64,000 nucleotides of DNA, taken from the NCBI RefSeq assembly GCF_900167365.1, contig NZ_FUXL01000003.1, forward strand, positions 248,001-312,000, given 5' to 3'. How positions within the stretch are numbered: the stretch's first letter is position 1; every line of letters begins with the position of its first letter. The notes under the pieces are model-generated. The model did not search any database, had not been told where the DNA came from, and saw only the letters and a program-made list of their open reading frames with translations. The stretch is from Consotaella salsifontis (GTDB lineage: Bacteria > Pseudomonadota > Alphaproteobacteria > Rhizobiales > Rhizobiaceae). Of the stretch, positions 47,703 through 56,436 are shown piece by piece. The position numbers were made by a program, and so were the translations under genes.

Positions 47703-50048
47703 ATGCCGGTTATCACAGGGGATTCGGGTAATAACGAGCTGGTCGGCACTGAAGCGGACGACGTCATCTCCGGGCTGGATGGCGATGACGATCTGTCCGG
47801 GCTTGGTGGGTCGGATACGCTCGATGGCGGCGATGGCTACGACTCGATTCGCTATGTCGGGAACAGTCAGGGAGTCGTCGTCACGTTCACGGGCCAAGGC
47901 TCGGGCACCGTCGAGGAGAATGCGATCGACACCGACAGCTTCACCGGTATCGAGTCGGTGGTCGGGTCCCAATATGGCGACGTCTTCACCAACAGCAGCA
48001 GCGGCTATGCCCGGTTCCGCGGTCTTGACGGCATCGACACCTACAATGGCAGCGAAACCGGCTTTGATTTCCTCGACTTCCTCCGCGATGCGAATTTCGG
48101 CGGAACGGGCGGCGTCACGGTTGATCTTCGCAGCGGCACCGCGATCGACGGCTTCGGCAACCTGGAGAGTCTCTCCTATATCGACGGCGCTCGCGGCACC
48201 GAGCAGGACGATTTCTTCATCGGCGACGACGGGGACAATCAGTTCCGCGGCGAGGGCGGCAATGACGACATGCGAGCGACGGGCGGTTCGGATTCCTTCG
48301 ACGGCGGAGCCGGTTCCGATTCGATCCAGTACAACGATGCCACTCAGGCCATCGTCGCCCATTTCACGGGCGATCTCTCGGGCTACGTCTTGGAGGGAAG
48401 TGAATTCACCGATACTTTCGTAGATGTCGAGGCGGTGTTCGGAACGGCGTTCGGCGACACGTTCGTCAACGAATCCAGCAGCTTTGCCCGGTTTCGCGGG
48501 TTTGATGGCGTCGATTCCTATACGGGGAGTGCGTCCGGCTTCGACATGATCGACTTCTACCGCGACGCGCGCTACGGTGGAACCAGCGGCGTAACGGTTG
48601 ATCTGGCTGCCGGAACGGGTACGGACGGCTTCGGCAACGTCGAAAGCTTCTCCAATATCGACGGCGTGCGGGGCACGGACTTCAACGACGTCCTGACCGG
48701 AAGTGCGGGCGCTAATACGCTCGACGGGGCCGGCGGGGCCGACCTGATGCGGGGTCTTGCCGGTGACGATGTCCTGGTGGGGAGCGGGGCGGACGGAGAC
48801 ACCGCGGACTACAGCCTTGATGTCCTCTACGGCGCTACTCACGGCATCAGGGTCAATCAGCTTGGCAACGGGAATCAAGGCGGTCTTCCGCCAGATACCG
48901 TCATCGATTCCTTCGGTTACACCGACACGATTGTCGACGTCCGTAACATCATCGCGACCGAATTCGACGATGAAGTCTACGGCGGCACGCATGGGAACAC
49001 TCTCGTGCTGGGGGATGGCGATGACTATGCCTTCGGCAATGCGGGCAACGACACGCTTTACGGCGGTGCCGGCAGCGATCGCATGGACGGCGGGGCGGAC
49101 ACGGATACGGTTGTTTTGGGCGGCCTGAACGGCGGAGGGCATGATCTGCTTCAGTTCGGCGGGGTGGTCTATGCGCTGGACCTGCGCGACCATTCCTTCG
49201 ACACGATCACCAATGTGGAGCAGTTCCAGGGGGTGGGGCAGACGATCGGCCTGGGCGCGGTGGAAGGGTTCGATCCGCTGGTCTATGCGGCGTCCTACAA
49301 CGATTTGGCCCAGGTGTTCCGGTTCGACTACAACAGCGCGCTGTCGCACTATGTCGGCACCGGCTACTTCGAGGGCCGCGAGGCGACGTTCAACGCGGCG
49401 CAGTATCTGGCCAACTATCAGGATCTGCAGGCGGCGTTCGGCACGAACTACGAGGCGGCGCGCAACCACTTCCTGGCGAGCGGGGTCGACGAGCATCGTC
49501 TGGCCGAGGACCCGCTGGACTACATTGCCAGCTATGGCGACCTGATTCAGGCGTTCGGCGGCCAAAGTCAGTCGGATCTGGTCGCAGCGGGTCTCAACCA
49601 CTACCGGGCGGCCGGCTTCGACGAGGGGCGGCGGGGCGGCATCGACTTCGATGTCGGTCAGTACCTGGAGAACTACGGCGATCTGCAATCGGCGTTCGGC
49701 GGCGACGGCGACGCGGCGACGGCACACTACATCAATGCCGGCTATGGCGAGCACCGTCTGGCCGAGGACCCGCTGGATTACATCGCCAGCTATGGCGACC
49801 TGATCGAGGCGTTCGGCAGCGGCAACGAGGCGCAGATCATTCAGGCGGGTCTCGTCCACTACCAGTCCGGTGGCTGGTCGGAGGGCCGCGAGGCCGACTT
49901 CGACGTCGATTCCTATCTGGCCAACTACGACGACCTGCGGGCGGCGTTCGCGGACGGGGCGGGCGGCTACGACGAGGAGGCGGCGCTGCTGCACTTCATC
50001 CACGCCGGCTACGCGGAAGGTCGCACCGACGATCTGATGGCCGCGTAA
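47703..50048 (+). CDS. RTX protein, probable type I secretion cargo 2
   Basis: 781-aa calcium-binding RTX protein without signal peptide. It starts directly with RTX units (GDSGNNELVGTEADDVISGL). Residues about 60-330 contain three related blocks of the form GSQYGDVFTNSSSGYARFRG / GTAFGDTFVNESSSFARFRG, each followed by GVTVDL and GFGN. More RTX repeats follow (GNDTLYGGAGSDRMDGGAD), then a stretch almost the same as in cargo 1 (GQTIGLGAVEGFDPLVYAAS) and the six-unit C-terminal cassette. GGAGAAG 7 bases upstream supports ATG 47703. The shared C-terminus argues that it uses the same exporter. Confidence 0.85.
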   Translation: MPVITGDSGNNELVGTEADDVISGLDGDDDLSGLGGSDTLDGGDGYDSIRYVGNSQGVVVTFTGQGSGTVEENAIDTDSFTGIESVVGSQYGDVFTNSSSGYARFRGLDGIDTYNGSETGFDFLDFLRDANFGGTGGVTVDLRSGTAIDGFGNLESLSYIDGARGTEQDDFFIGDDGDNQFRGEGGNDDMRATGGSDSFDGGAGSDSIQYNDATQAIVAHFTGDLSGYVLEGSEFTDTFVDVEAVFGTAFGDTFVNESSSFARFRGFDGVDSYTGSASGFDMIDFYRDARYGGTSGVTVDLAAGTGTDGFGNVESFSNIDGVRGTDFNDVLTGSAGANTLDGAGGADLMRGLAGDDVLVGSGADGDTADYSLDVLYGATHGIRVNQLGNGNQGGLPPDTVIDSFGYTDTIVDVRNIIATEFDDEVYGGTHGNTLVLGDGDDYAFGNAGNDTLYGGAGSDRMDGGADTDTVVLGGLNGGGHDLLQFGGVVYALDLRDHSFDTITNVEQFQGVGQTIGLGAVEGFDPLVYAASYNDLAQVFRFDYNSALSHYVGTGYFEGREATFNAAQYLANYQDLQAAFGTNYEAARNHFLASGVDEHRLAEDPLDYIASYGDLIQAFGGQSQSDLVAAGLNHYRAAGFDEGRRGGIDFDVGQYLENYGDLQSAFGGDGDAATAHYINAGYGEHRLAEDPLDYIASYGDLIEAFGSGNEAQIIQAGLVHYQSGGWSEGREADFDVDSYLANYDDLRAAFADGAGGYDEEAALLHFIHAGYAEGRTDDLMAA
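49269..50045 (+). repeat. Six-unit C-terminal repeat cassette, cargo 2
   Basis: Paralogous to 42319-43095 unit by unit, in the same order. Includes the 124-base stretch 49512-49635 identical to 42562-42685, suggesting recent gene conversion. Confidence 0.9.
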
Positions 50049-50092
50049 GTCTATTATCAGGGCGCGCCAAGTGTTTGGCTTCAACATGTCAT

Positions 50093-50130
50093 GGCGGGGC
50101 ATTCGAGAGAAGAGCCCCGCCTTGCTCTCT
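50093..50130 (+). terminator. Terminator-like hairpin after cargo 2
   Basis: GGCGGGGC and GCCCCGCC pair perfectly with a 13-base loop 45 bases after the cargo 2 stop, followed by TTGCTCTCT. Moderate T content, so a plausible intrinsic terminator. Confidence 0.65.
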
Positions 50131-50219
50131 CTGATCCGCTGTATTGCGCCGTAGCGCCTGTTGGGCGTTGCAGCCTTTGGCTGGTTAGCATGGAAGCATC
50201 ATCGGAGTATCAGCGCTGA

Positions 50220-50946
50220 TCAGAACTCGTACGCCCAAACATGCGCGCTTATGGAGATGATCTTACTCGGCTGATCGGCGAGCTTGTTCCAGGCCTCGCG
50301 GCAGCGGACGAGGATGTCGTCGCAGTCGAGGAAGACGCGGTTCTTCGGCGAGTTATAGCGTGTGAACTGCCAGACGGCTTCGATCGGGTTCGAATCGGGG
50401 GCGCCGGCAGGAACATCAGGGTGATGTCGTCCGGCACCTTGAGCTTCGGCGTGATGTGCCAACGGCCCGATCGGGAATGAACTCAGCCTGCCCGCCGGGA
50501 TCGATGGGCAGACCGATCTCCGTCATGCGCTCGTTGATGGATGCGGTATCGCAACGAGGCAGAACAGGGCCGGCGCCCTTGCTCTTCGTCGGGTAGATGG
50601 CGCTGAAGATGTAGGCTCGCGGAGTGTGTTGGTCGCGCGGGGGCAAGGGATGTGTGCGGCGCCTGACCCGATGCCGAACGACCTTCCGGCCAATGCGCGC
50701 CCCATCTGCCCGCTGGAGCTCGGCTTGCGTGCGTTGTGAAGGTTGGCCGTGATAGTCGCCAACTTGCCGACATGGCGAGGCGGCCGGGCCGACAGGAGCG
50801 AAGCCCTTGGCCTTCAGCTCGCGCCCGACCCGCGTCTCGTCAAAGGAGATGCGGAACCCCCCGAGGATCAGCGGCCAGATCCTTGCGCGGCCAGCGCACG
50901 ACGCCGTGGATCGCCGGCATCGGGGGCTGGCGTTGAATATCACCAC
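50220..50946 (-). pseudogene. IS630-family transposase, frameshifted remnant
   Basis: Pieces of an IS630 transposase occur in different minus-strand frames: the N-terminal part with SFDETRVGRELKAKGF (to 50946), the DDE-core piece with YIFSAIYPTKSKGAGPVLPR and INERMTEIGLPI, and the end with APDSNPIEAVWQFTRYN and CREAWNKLADQP (stop at 50220). At least one or two frameshifts separate them, so it is inactive. It lies between the secretion island and the glycan-export genes. Inverted ends were not identified. Confidence 0.8.
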
Positions 50947-50950
50947 CTAT

Positions 50951-51511
50951 CTTGGATGGTCTGCAGGATCACATCGCCGAGTTGGGCGTCGTTGCTGCGC
51001 GAGCCGCCATCGCAGATGTCAGTCACGTCATAAAACAGACCTGGGCGGCATCCTTTGTCGTCGTTGCCAGCCTGCGCAGTCCCGGGCCGTCAAGATCGTC
51101 TCAAAAGGGCCATTTCATGAAACCGTGCGCAAAATGTCTTTCTCGAACGGTCCGTGGGCGAGCCTTTGTTGCAGAAGAACCTACCAGGGTCGGGATCTCG
51201 GGGCTCCTGCTTTCGTGAGAGGTCCGGTTAGACATCGGCGGAATGGTTTAGGCGGCCACTTCTGGGGTCAACGCGTCGCCCACCGTCATTTGAGTTCGCT
51301 GTCCTGAGCATGGCAGAAGCGCGATTGATGTTCGCGCAGGATACGAGTACACGCAGCTCTCATGCGGGCACGAAGCGAACAATCTGGCGGCAAGGCGGGC
51401 CCCGCTTTCACCTTTCGGTCTCGGGTTGTCCGGGACTGATTGCAATCCACCCCGTGTCGACGGTTGCAGGCAAAGGTGCGTCGTGAGTACGTTCGAGGTG
51501 GCGGATAGACA
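50951..51511. other. Gene-free region upstream of wzm
   Basis: About 560 bases with no supported gene; it probably includes the far end of the IS630 remnant and the promoter of the export operon. Confidence 0.4.
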
Positions 51512-52321
51512 ATGTTTGGTTTTCTGACGACGGCGTGGTGCAACAGGACTCTTCTGCTGCGGCTTTCCCGCCGTGAGGTCGAGGCGCGCTACAAGGGGTC
51601 GTTCCTGGGAATCGCTTGGGCCGCGTTGATGCCTCTCATCATGATCGGCATTTACTCCTTTGTATTCGGCAACATCATGCGTACGCGCTGGTTGACGGCG
51701 GAGACGGGGGCTGAAAATTCGGTATACAGTTTTGCAATGCTCATGTTTTGCGGCTTCATTCTCTTCGGGGTCTTTTCCGAGGCGCTCGCGCGGGCGCCAG
51801 GGCTGATGCTCGAGAACACCTCCTACGTGAAGAAGGTCGTCTTTCCGCTCGATATCCTGCCGTGGGTGGTGGTCGTCAGCTCGCTGATCAATGCGGGTAT
51901 CGCCTTTCTGGTATTCCTGGCCCTGTTCGTCGTGTTCTATGGCCTGCCGCCGCTGACGATCGTCCTGCTCCCGCTGGTGGTGATTCCTGTGACGCTGATC
52001 ACGCTGGGTCTGACCTACTTCCTTGCCTCCTTCGGCGTATTTCTTCGGGACCTGCGCCAGTTCGTGCCGATGATCACGACCGCTCTGCTCTTTCTGTCGC
52101 CTGTGTTCTATCCGCTCGATGCCGTACCGGCCCAGTTCAAGTTTCTGATTTCGATGAATCCGATCACCATCGGCGTCAGCGAAGCACGCGACGTGATCTT
52201 CTGGGGGCGTGTGCCATCGCCGGTGGAATGGGGCATCTACACCGCAGCCGGCATTGTCGTCGCGGCCTTGGGCTATGCTTGGTTCGCCCGGACGAGGAAG
52301 GCCTTTGCCGATGTCATCTGA
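51512..52321 (+). CDS. wzm: Polysaccharide ABC exporter permease (Wzm/KpsM-like)
   Basis: 269-aa ABC-2 membrane protein with six helices. The N-terminus RDL-type segment LLLRLSRREVEARYKGSFLGIAWAAL and the C-terminal FVPMITTALLFLSPVFYPLDAVPAQF are family signatures (TagG/Wzm/KpsM). It forms the channel that moves lipid-linked O-antigen or capsule chains across the inner membrane. It overlaps wzt by 11 bases. Confidence 0.93.
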   Translation: MFGFLTTAWCNRTLLLRLSRREVEARYKGSFLGIAWAALMPLIMIGIYSFVFGNIMRTRWLTAETGAENSVYSFAMLMFCGFILFGVFSEALARAPGLMLENTSYVKKVVFPLDILPWVVVVSSLINAGIAFLVFLALFVVFYGLPPLTIVLLPLVVIPVTLITLGLTYFLASFGVFLRDLRQFVPMITTALLFLSPVFYPLDAVPAQFKFLISMNPITIGVSEARDVIFWGRVPSPVEWGIYTAAGIVVAALGYAWFARTRKAFADVI

Positions 52322-53636
52322 GGTTGTCGTCAGCGCTCGCGATCTCGGCAAGGCGTACATGATCTATGCCCGTCCCGAGGACCGTCTGAAGCAGATGTTC
52401 TGGCGTCGGCGCCGCAAGTTCTACGAGGAGTATTGGGCGTTTCAGAACGTCGACCTGGAGATTCGGCGCGGCGAGACGGTCGGCATCGTCGGCCGCAACG
52501 GTTCGGGCAAGTCGACGCTTCTCCAGGTCATTGCCGGAACGTTGCGGCCCTCTGCGGGCGAGGTCGTCGTCAATGGTCGGATCGCACCGCTGCTGGAGCT
52601 GGGGGCGGGCTTCAATCCGGAATTCACCGGTCGCGAGAACGTCAAGCTGGCTGCCTCGGTGCTCGGCCTGTCGGCGGCGCAGCTGCGCGAGCGCTTCGAC
52701 GACATCGTCGGTTTTGCCGGGCTTGGCGATTTCATCGATCAGCCGGTGAAGAGCTACTCCTCGGGCATGTATGCCCGGCTTGCCTTCGCGGTCTCGGCGC
52801 ATGTGGATGCCGACGTGCTGATCGTCGACGAGACCCTGTCGGTGGGCGATGCCGCCTTCACGCAGAAATGCATGCGCTACATCCGCAAGTTCAAGGAGAC
52901 CGGCACGCTGCTGTTCGTTTCGCACGACACGGCTGCGGTGAACGCGCTGTGCGATCGGGCGATATGGCTCGACCGTGGACAGGTACGCGGCGACGGCCCG
53001 GCCAAGGACATCAGCTTTGCCTATCAGGCGTCCTTGCAAGAGGAGGGAGACGGCGCCGGCTTTTCCATTTCGGGCCGCCGTCGGCAAATGCCGGACGCGA
53101 AGACCGACCGGGACTTCCGCCACGACCTGATCGCCGCGTCGGACAAGCGCAACGTGATCGAGGTGTTCGAATTCGATGCGGAGGCGCCAGCCTTCGGTCA
53201 AGGCGGCGGGCGCATTGTCAATGTCCGCTTTGTCGACGAAAAGAACGACGACATTTCGGTCATCGAAGGCGGCGAGGAACTGACGCTGGAAATCACCTGC
53301 CGCGCGAACCGCCCTATTTCCGGGCCAATCATCGGATTCTACATCAGAGACCGGCTTGGGCAGGACCTGTTCGGAGACAACACGTACCTCACATATGCCT
53401 CCGAAATGGTGCAGGTCGCGGAAGGCGAAACGTTCTATGCGCGTTTTGGCTTTCGGATGCCCTATTTACCCACCGGCGACTATTCGGTGGTGGTCGCATT
53501 GGCGGAGGGAACCCAGCATGACCATATTCATCACCATTGGCTGGATGAGGCCATGCTCTTTCGATGCGAAGGAAGCCATGTTGCTCGCGGTCTGATCGGT
53601 ATCCCGATGCATGAGGTTAGAATCGATCGCCAGTAG
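52311..53636 (+). CDS. wzt: Polysaccharide ABC exporter ATPase with C-terminal glycan-binding domain (Wzt-like)
   Basis: 441-aa protein. ATPase (residues 1-240): Walker A GRNGSGKST, the Wzt-type signature YSSGMYARLAFAVSAH, Walker B VLIVDETLSVGD, H-loop SHDTAAV. The C-terminal domain (about 290-440; ELTLEITCRANRPISGPIIGFYIRDRLGQDLFGDNTY) is the beta-sandwich Wzt_C that in O8/O9a systems recognises the terminal modification of the finished chain. ATG at 52311 was chosen because the ATPase starts right after it. Followed by a methyltransferase that may supply that modification. Confidence 0.93.
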   Translation: MSSEVVVSARDLGKAYMIYARPEDRLKQMFWRRRRKFYEEYWAFQNVDLEIRRGETVGIVGRNGSGKSTLLQVIAGTLRPSAGEVVVNGRIAPLLELGAGFNPEFTGRENVKLAASVLGLSAAQLRERFDDIVGFAGLGDFIDQPVKSYSSGMYARLAFAVSAHVDADVLIVDETLSVGDAAFTQKCMRYIRKFKETGTLLFVSHDTAAVNALCDRAIWLDRGQVRGDGPAKDISFAYQASLQEEGDGAGFSISGRRRQMPDAKTDRDFRHDLIAASDKRNVIEVFEFDAEAPAFGQGGGRIVNVRFVDEKNDDISVIEGGEELTLEITCRANRPISGPIIGFYIRDRLGQDLFGDNTYLTYASEMVQVAEGETFYARFGFRMPYLPTGDYSVVVALAEGTQHDHIHHHWLDEAMLFRCEGSHVARGLIGIPMHEVRIDRQ

Positions 53637-55029
53637 AGCCGTGAGGGCCGTGCGCGCGCTATGGGAGGCGGTAGTGGGGGGAGCCTATCGTCTTGAGGCC
53701 GGAGCTCCCGATAATCGAAATAATGGATACCTGATGACAACTAATCCTGCTGAGGGTGCTGACGTTGCCGAAGGAAAGGAAGGAAGAGGCGGACGAGCGA
53801 AGGAGGATCGCGTCCTCTCTTATGCCCTTCCGGTGACGCTGATGCGTCCGGAACGCTTGGTGGAGCCGCCGCCGTGGGTGGGGCACATTCCCTTCGCGTT
53901 CTGGATCATCGATGCGCTGCGGCCTCGCCGCTTTGTCGAACTGGGCACCCACAGCGGCAATTCCTTCGCGGCTTTTGTCCAGGCCGCAGACGCCTTGGGC
54001 CTGGATGGGGAGTATAACGCCATCGACCACTGGCGTGGTGATGAACAGGCCGGCTTCTATGGGGATCAGATCTACGAGAGCCTGAAGCAGTACTTCCAGG
54101 CGCGATTTCCACGACTGGCAAAGCTGATGCGCAGCAGCTTCGACGACGCTGCTGGGACGTTCGAGGAGCGGACCATCGATCTTCTGCATATCGACGGCCT
54201 GCACACATATGAAGCCGTCAAGCATGATTTTGAGAATTGGCTCCCCAAGATGAGCGAAAGGGGCGTTGTTCTTTTGCATGATAGTGCTGTCCGGCGGGGA
54301 GACTTCGGCGTCTACAAGCTGGTGGACGAGCTGCGTCAGAAATACGATGTGTTCGAATTTCAGCACTCGCACGGGCTAGCCGTGATCAGGGTCGGTGAGC
54401 GCGTTCCACCGCTGGTGGACGCTCTTTTGCATGCACGCCCTGACGTCAACAGCAACTCACCGCAGGCCTATTTTGGTCGACTCGGCAACGCTCTTGTTCA
54501 GGAGGCTCATTCGGCGATCATGGTTGAGCATCTGGTGGCCAAGGAGGAGGTCGAGGAATCGCTGGCCCGCGTCATTAATGAAGAACGTCTGCTGCGTGAG
54601 CGGCGCGATAGCTTGAGAAGCCGGACGGACTATCTCTTGCACATTTTCGTGGATCAGCTCGGCTACGATCCGGCGGTACAGAAAGCCGAGGCGGCCGTAT
54701 ACGAGATCGCCGCCAGTCCCTATTTCGATGAGGACTTCTACCGCAGTGTGAGCGGACAAAGCGAGATGGACCGGCTTTCGCTTGCCCGCCACTATATCAC
54801 CAGGGGAGAAAAAGCGGGGCTTCATCCATCGTCGGAGTTTGACCCGACCTTCTATGCCTCGCGCAATCCGGATTTGGCGGGCACCACGCTCAATCTTCTG
54901 TTGCACTACATCCAGTTTGGCCTCCGGGAAGGCCGCCAGGCAGTCCCCGCCCTTGCGGTGGACGGCACGGCGCATGGGGCGGATGCCTTGACGCCCGGAA
55001 GCAACGACGAGAGCGCCCCTTTCTGCTGA
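53611..55029 (+). CDS. Class I SAM methyltransferase with C-terminal FD-YA-NPDL-EGR repeats
   Basis: 472-aa protein. The Methyltransf_24 core lies at about residues 90-260: motif I FVELGTHSGNSFAAF, an acidic AIDHWRGDEQ, and IDLLHIDGLHTYEAV...GVVLLHDSAV. A helical stretch follows, then two C-terminal repeat units (SPYFDEDFYRSVSGQS...HYITRGEKAGL and EFDPTFYASRNPDLAG...HYIQFGLREGR) known from glycan-assembly proteins. It overlaps wzt by 26 bases; a later Met at 53734 is also possible. Probably methylates a sugar, possibly the chain end read by the Wzt C-domain (inference). Confidence 0.8.
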   Translation: MRLESIASRAVRAVRALWEAVVGGAYRLEAGAPDNRNNGYLMTTNPAEGADVAEGKEGRGGRAKEDRVLSYALPVTLMRPERLVEPPPWVGHIPFAFWIIDALRPRRFVELGTHSGNSFAAFVQAADALGLDGEYNAIDHWRGDEQAGFYGDQIYESLKQYFQARFPRLAKLMRSSFDDAAGTFEERTIDLLHIDGLHTYEAVKHDFENWLPKMSERGVVLLHDSAVRRGDFGVYKLVDELRQKYDVFEFQHSHGLAVIRVGERVPPLVDALLHARPDVNSNSPQAYFGRLGNALVQEAHSAIMVEHLVAKEEVEESLARVINEERLLRERRDSLRSRTDYLLHIFVDQLGYDPAVQKAEAAVYEIAASPYFDEDFYRSVSGQSEMDRLSLARHYITRGEKAGLHPSSEFDPTFYASRNPDLAGTTLNLLLHYIQFGLREGRQAVPALAVDGTAHGADALTPGSNDESAPFC

Positions 55030-55155
55030 AGGTGGCTGGCTGGGCGGAGAAACGACCGCAGCGTGAGTGTGGGGACGATGCTTTCGAACCCCGCCGGTTG
55101 TCCCCGGCCGAGGAAATGGTGGCATGCTTTCCTGAGCAGCGACAGGAGGCCCGCC

Positions 55156-56313
55156 ATGGACAAGACAGCCAATCTCGCAATGCCCTTCATTCTGCCCGCC
55201 CAGGCGCAGAAGCACGTCACGCACAACGAGGCGCTGGAGATCCTCGATGCGCTCGTCCAATGCGCGGTGGTGGATCGCAGCCGCTCCGCGCCGCCGGAGG
55301 CCCCGGTCGAGGGCGAGCGCTATCTCGTGGCCCCTGGCGCGACCGGCGCCTGGACGGGGCAGGAGGGGGCGATCGCCGCCTTCCAGGCCGGCGACTGGGC
55401 CTTCCTGCGGCCGTCAGCCGGCTTTCTCGTCTATGTCGAGGCAGAAGCGCTCGTGCTGCTTTACGATGGCAGCGGCTGGCGCGCCCCGGTTCGCGCCACC
55501 GATCGGCTCGGCGTCAATGCCACGGCGGACGACACCAACCGCCTGACGGTCGCCGCCGCGGCGACACTGCTCACCCACGCGGGCGCCGATCACCGGCTGG
55601 CGGTCAACAAGGCGGCTCCCGCCGACACGGCGAGCGCCGTCTTCCAGGATGCCTATTCCGGCCGCGCCGAGATTGGGCTTTGCGGCAGCGACAGCCTGGC
55701 CTTCAAGGTCAGCGCGGACGGCGCGGCATGGACGGAAGCTCTGACGATCGACAACGCGACCGGCAATGTGGGGATCAACGCCGCGCCCGACTGCCGGCTG
55801 CGTGTCGAGGGCGGCACGGTACGCTTCGGCTGGCACCTGCTTGCTGCCACCTCCAGTCCGGGCGGCGCGGCCATGGAGGTGATGTACTACGGCAGCGGCG
55901 ACCGCGACGCCTATTTCGACTTTCATGCCTGCGACGAGTATGCGGACTATTCGGCGCGCTTCATCCGCGAGCAAAGCGCGAACGGCCGCTTCACGGTCGA
56001 CAATCGCGGCGGCGGCGGCATATCGCTGATCAATCGCGAAGCCGCGCCGATCAGTCTCTACACCGACGGTCAGAAGCGCCTGACGGTGACAGCCTCCGGC
56101 GCCGTCGGCATCGGCACCGAGACGCCGGCCACGGCGCTCGACGTGCGCGGCCTGATGCGCATGGGCAGTGTGGCCGTGTCCGCCTTGCCGGGGGCCGGCG
56201 CGGCGGGCGCCGGTGCGTTCGCCTTCGTGCCGGACCTCGCTGGCGGCCCTGGTCCGGTCTATTCCGACGGCAGCGTCTGGCGGAAGATGACAGACGGGAG
56301 CATAGCCTCTTAG
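55156..56313 (+). CDS. DUF2793 domain protein (tail-fibre-like)
   Basis: 385-aa protein. The N-terminal 110 residues are DUF2793 (MPFILPAQAQKHVTHNEALEILDALVQ...GERYLVAPGATGAWTGQEG, AIAAFQAGDWAF), a domain found in gene-transfer-agent and phage tail proteins and in stand-alone alphaproteobacterial genes. The rest is Gly/Ala-rich beta structure with VGINAAPDCRLRVEGGTVRFG and GIGTETPATALDVRG, as in tail-fibre stalks. Strong AGGAGG 6 bases upstream of ATG 55156. No other phage gene is near, so it may be a domesticated surface-binding protein. Confidence 0.8.
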   Translation: MDKTANLAMPFILPAQAQKHVTHNEALEILDALVQCAVVDRSRSAPPEAPVEGERYLVAPGATGAWTGQEGAIAAFQAGDWAFLRPSAGFLVYVEAEALVLLYDGSGWRAPVRATDRLGVNATADDTNRLTVAAAATLLTHAGADHRLAVNKAAPADTASAVFQDAYSGRAEIGLCGSDSLAFKVSADGAAWTEALTIDNATGNVGINAAPDCRLRVEGGTVRFGWHLLAATSSPGGAAMEVMYYGSGDRDAYFDFHACDEYADYSARFIREQSANGRFTVDNRGGGGISLINREAAPISLYTDGQKRLTVTASGAVGIGTETPATALDVRGLMRMGSVAVSALPGAGAAGAGAFAFVPDLAGGPGPVYSDGSVWRKMTDGSIAS

Positions 56314-56436
56314 CTCTTGTCTGCGGGGCGTGGTCGGCGCAATACGGGCTAAACGTGGGGGGCATTCTCCGCCGCGTACTTGACGCATTTTATACGCTGC
56401 GTGCATCGCCGCGCTAGTGAGTTCAGTGAGGGCGCA

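Noticed and set aside
51248-52360. 370-codon minus-strand frame over wzm
   Set aside because: His/Arg/Asp-rich antisense shadow; wzm on the plus strand has the full helix pattern and motifs.
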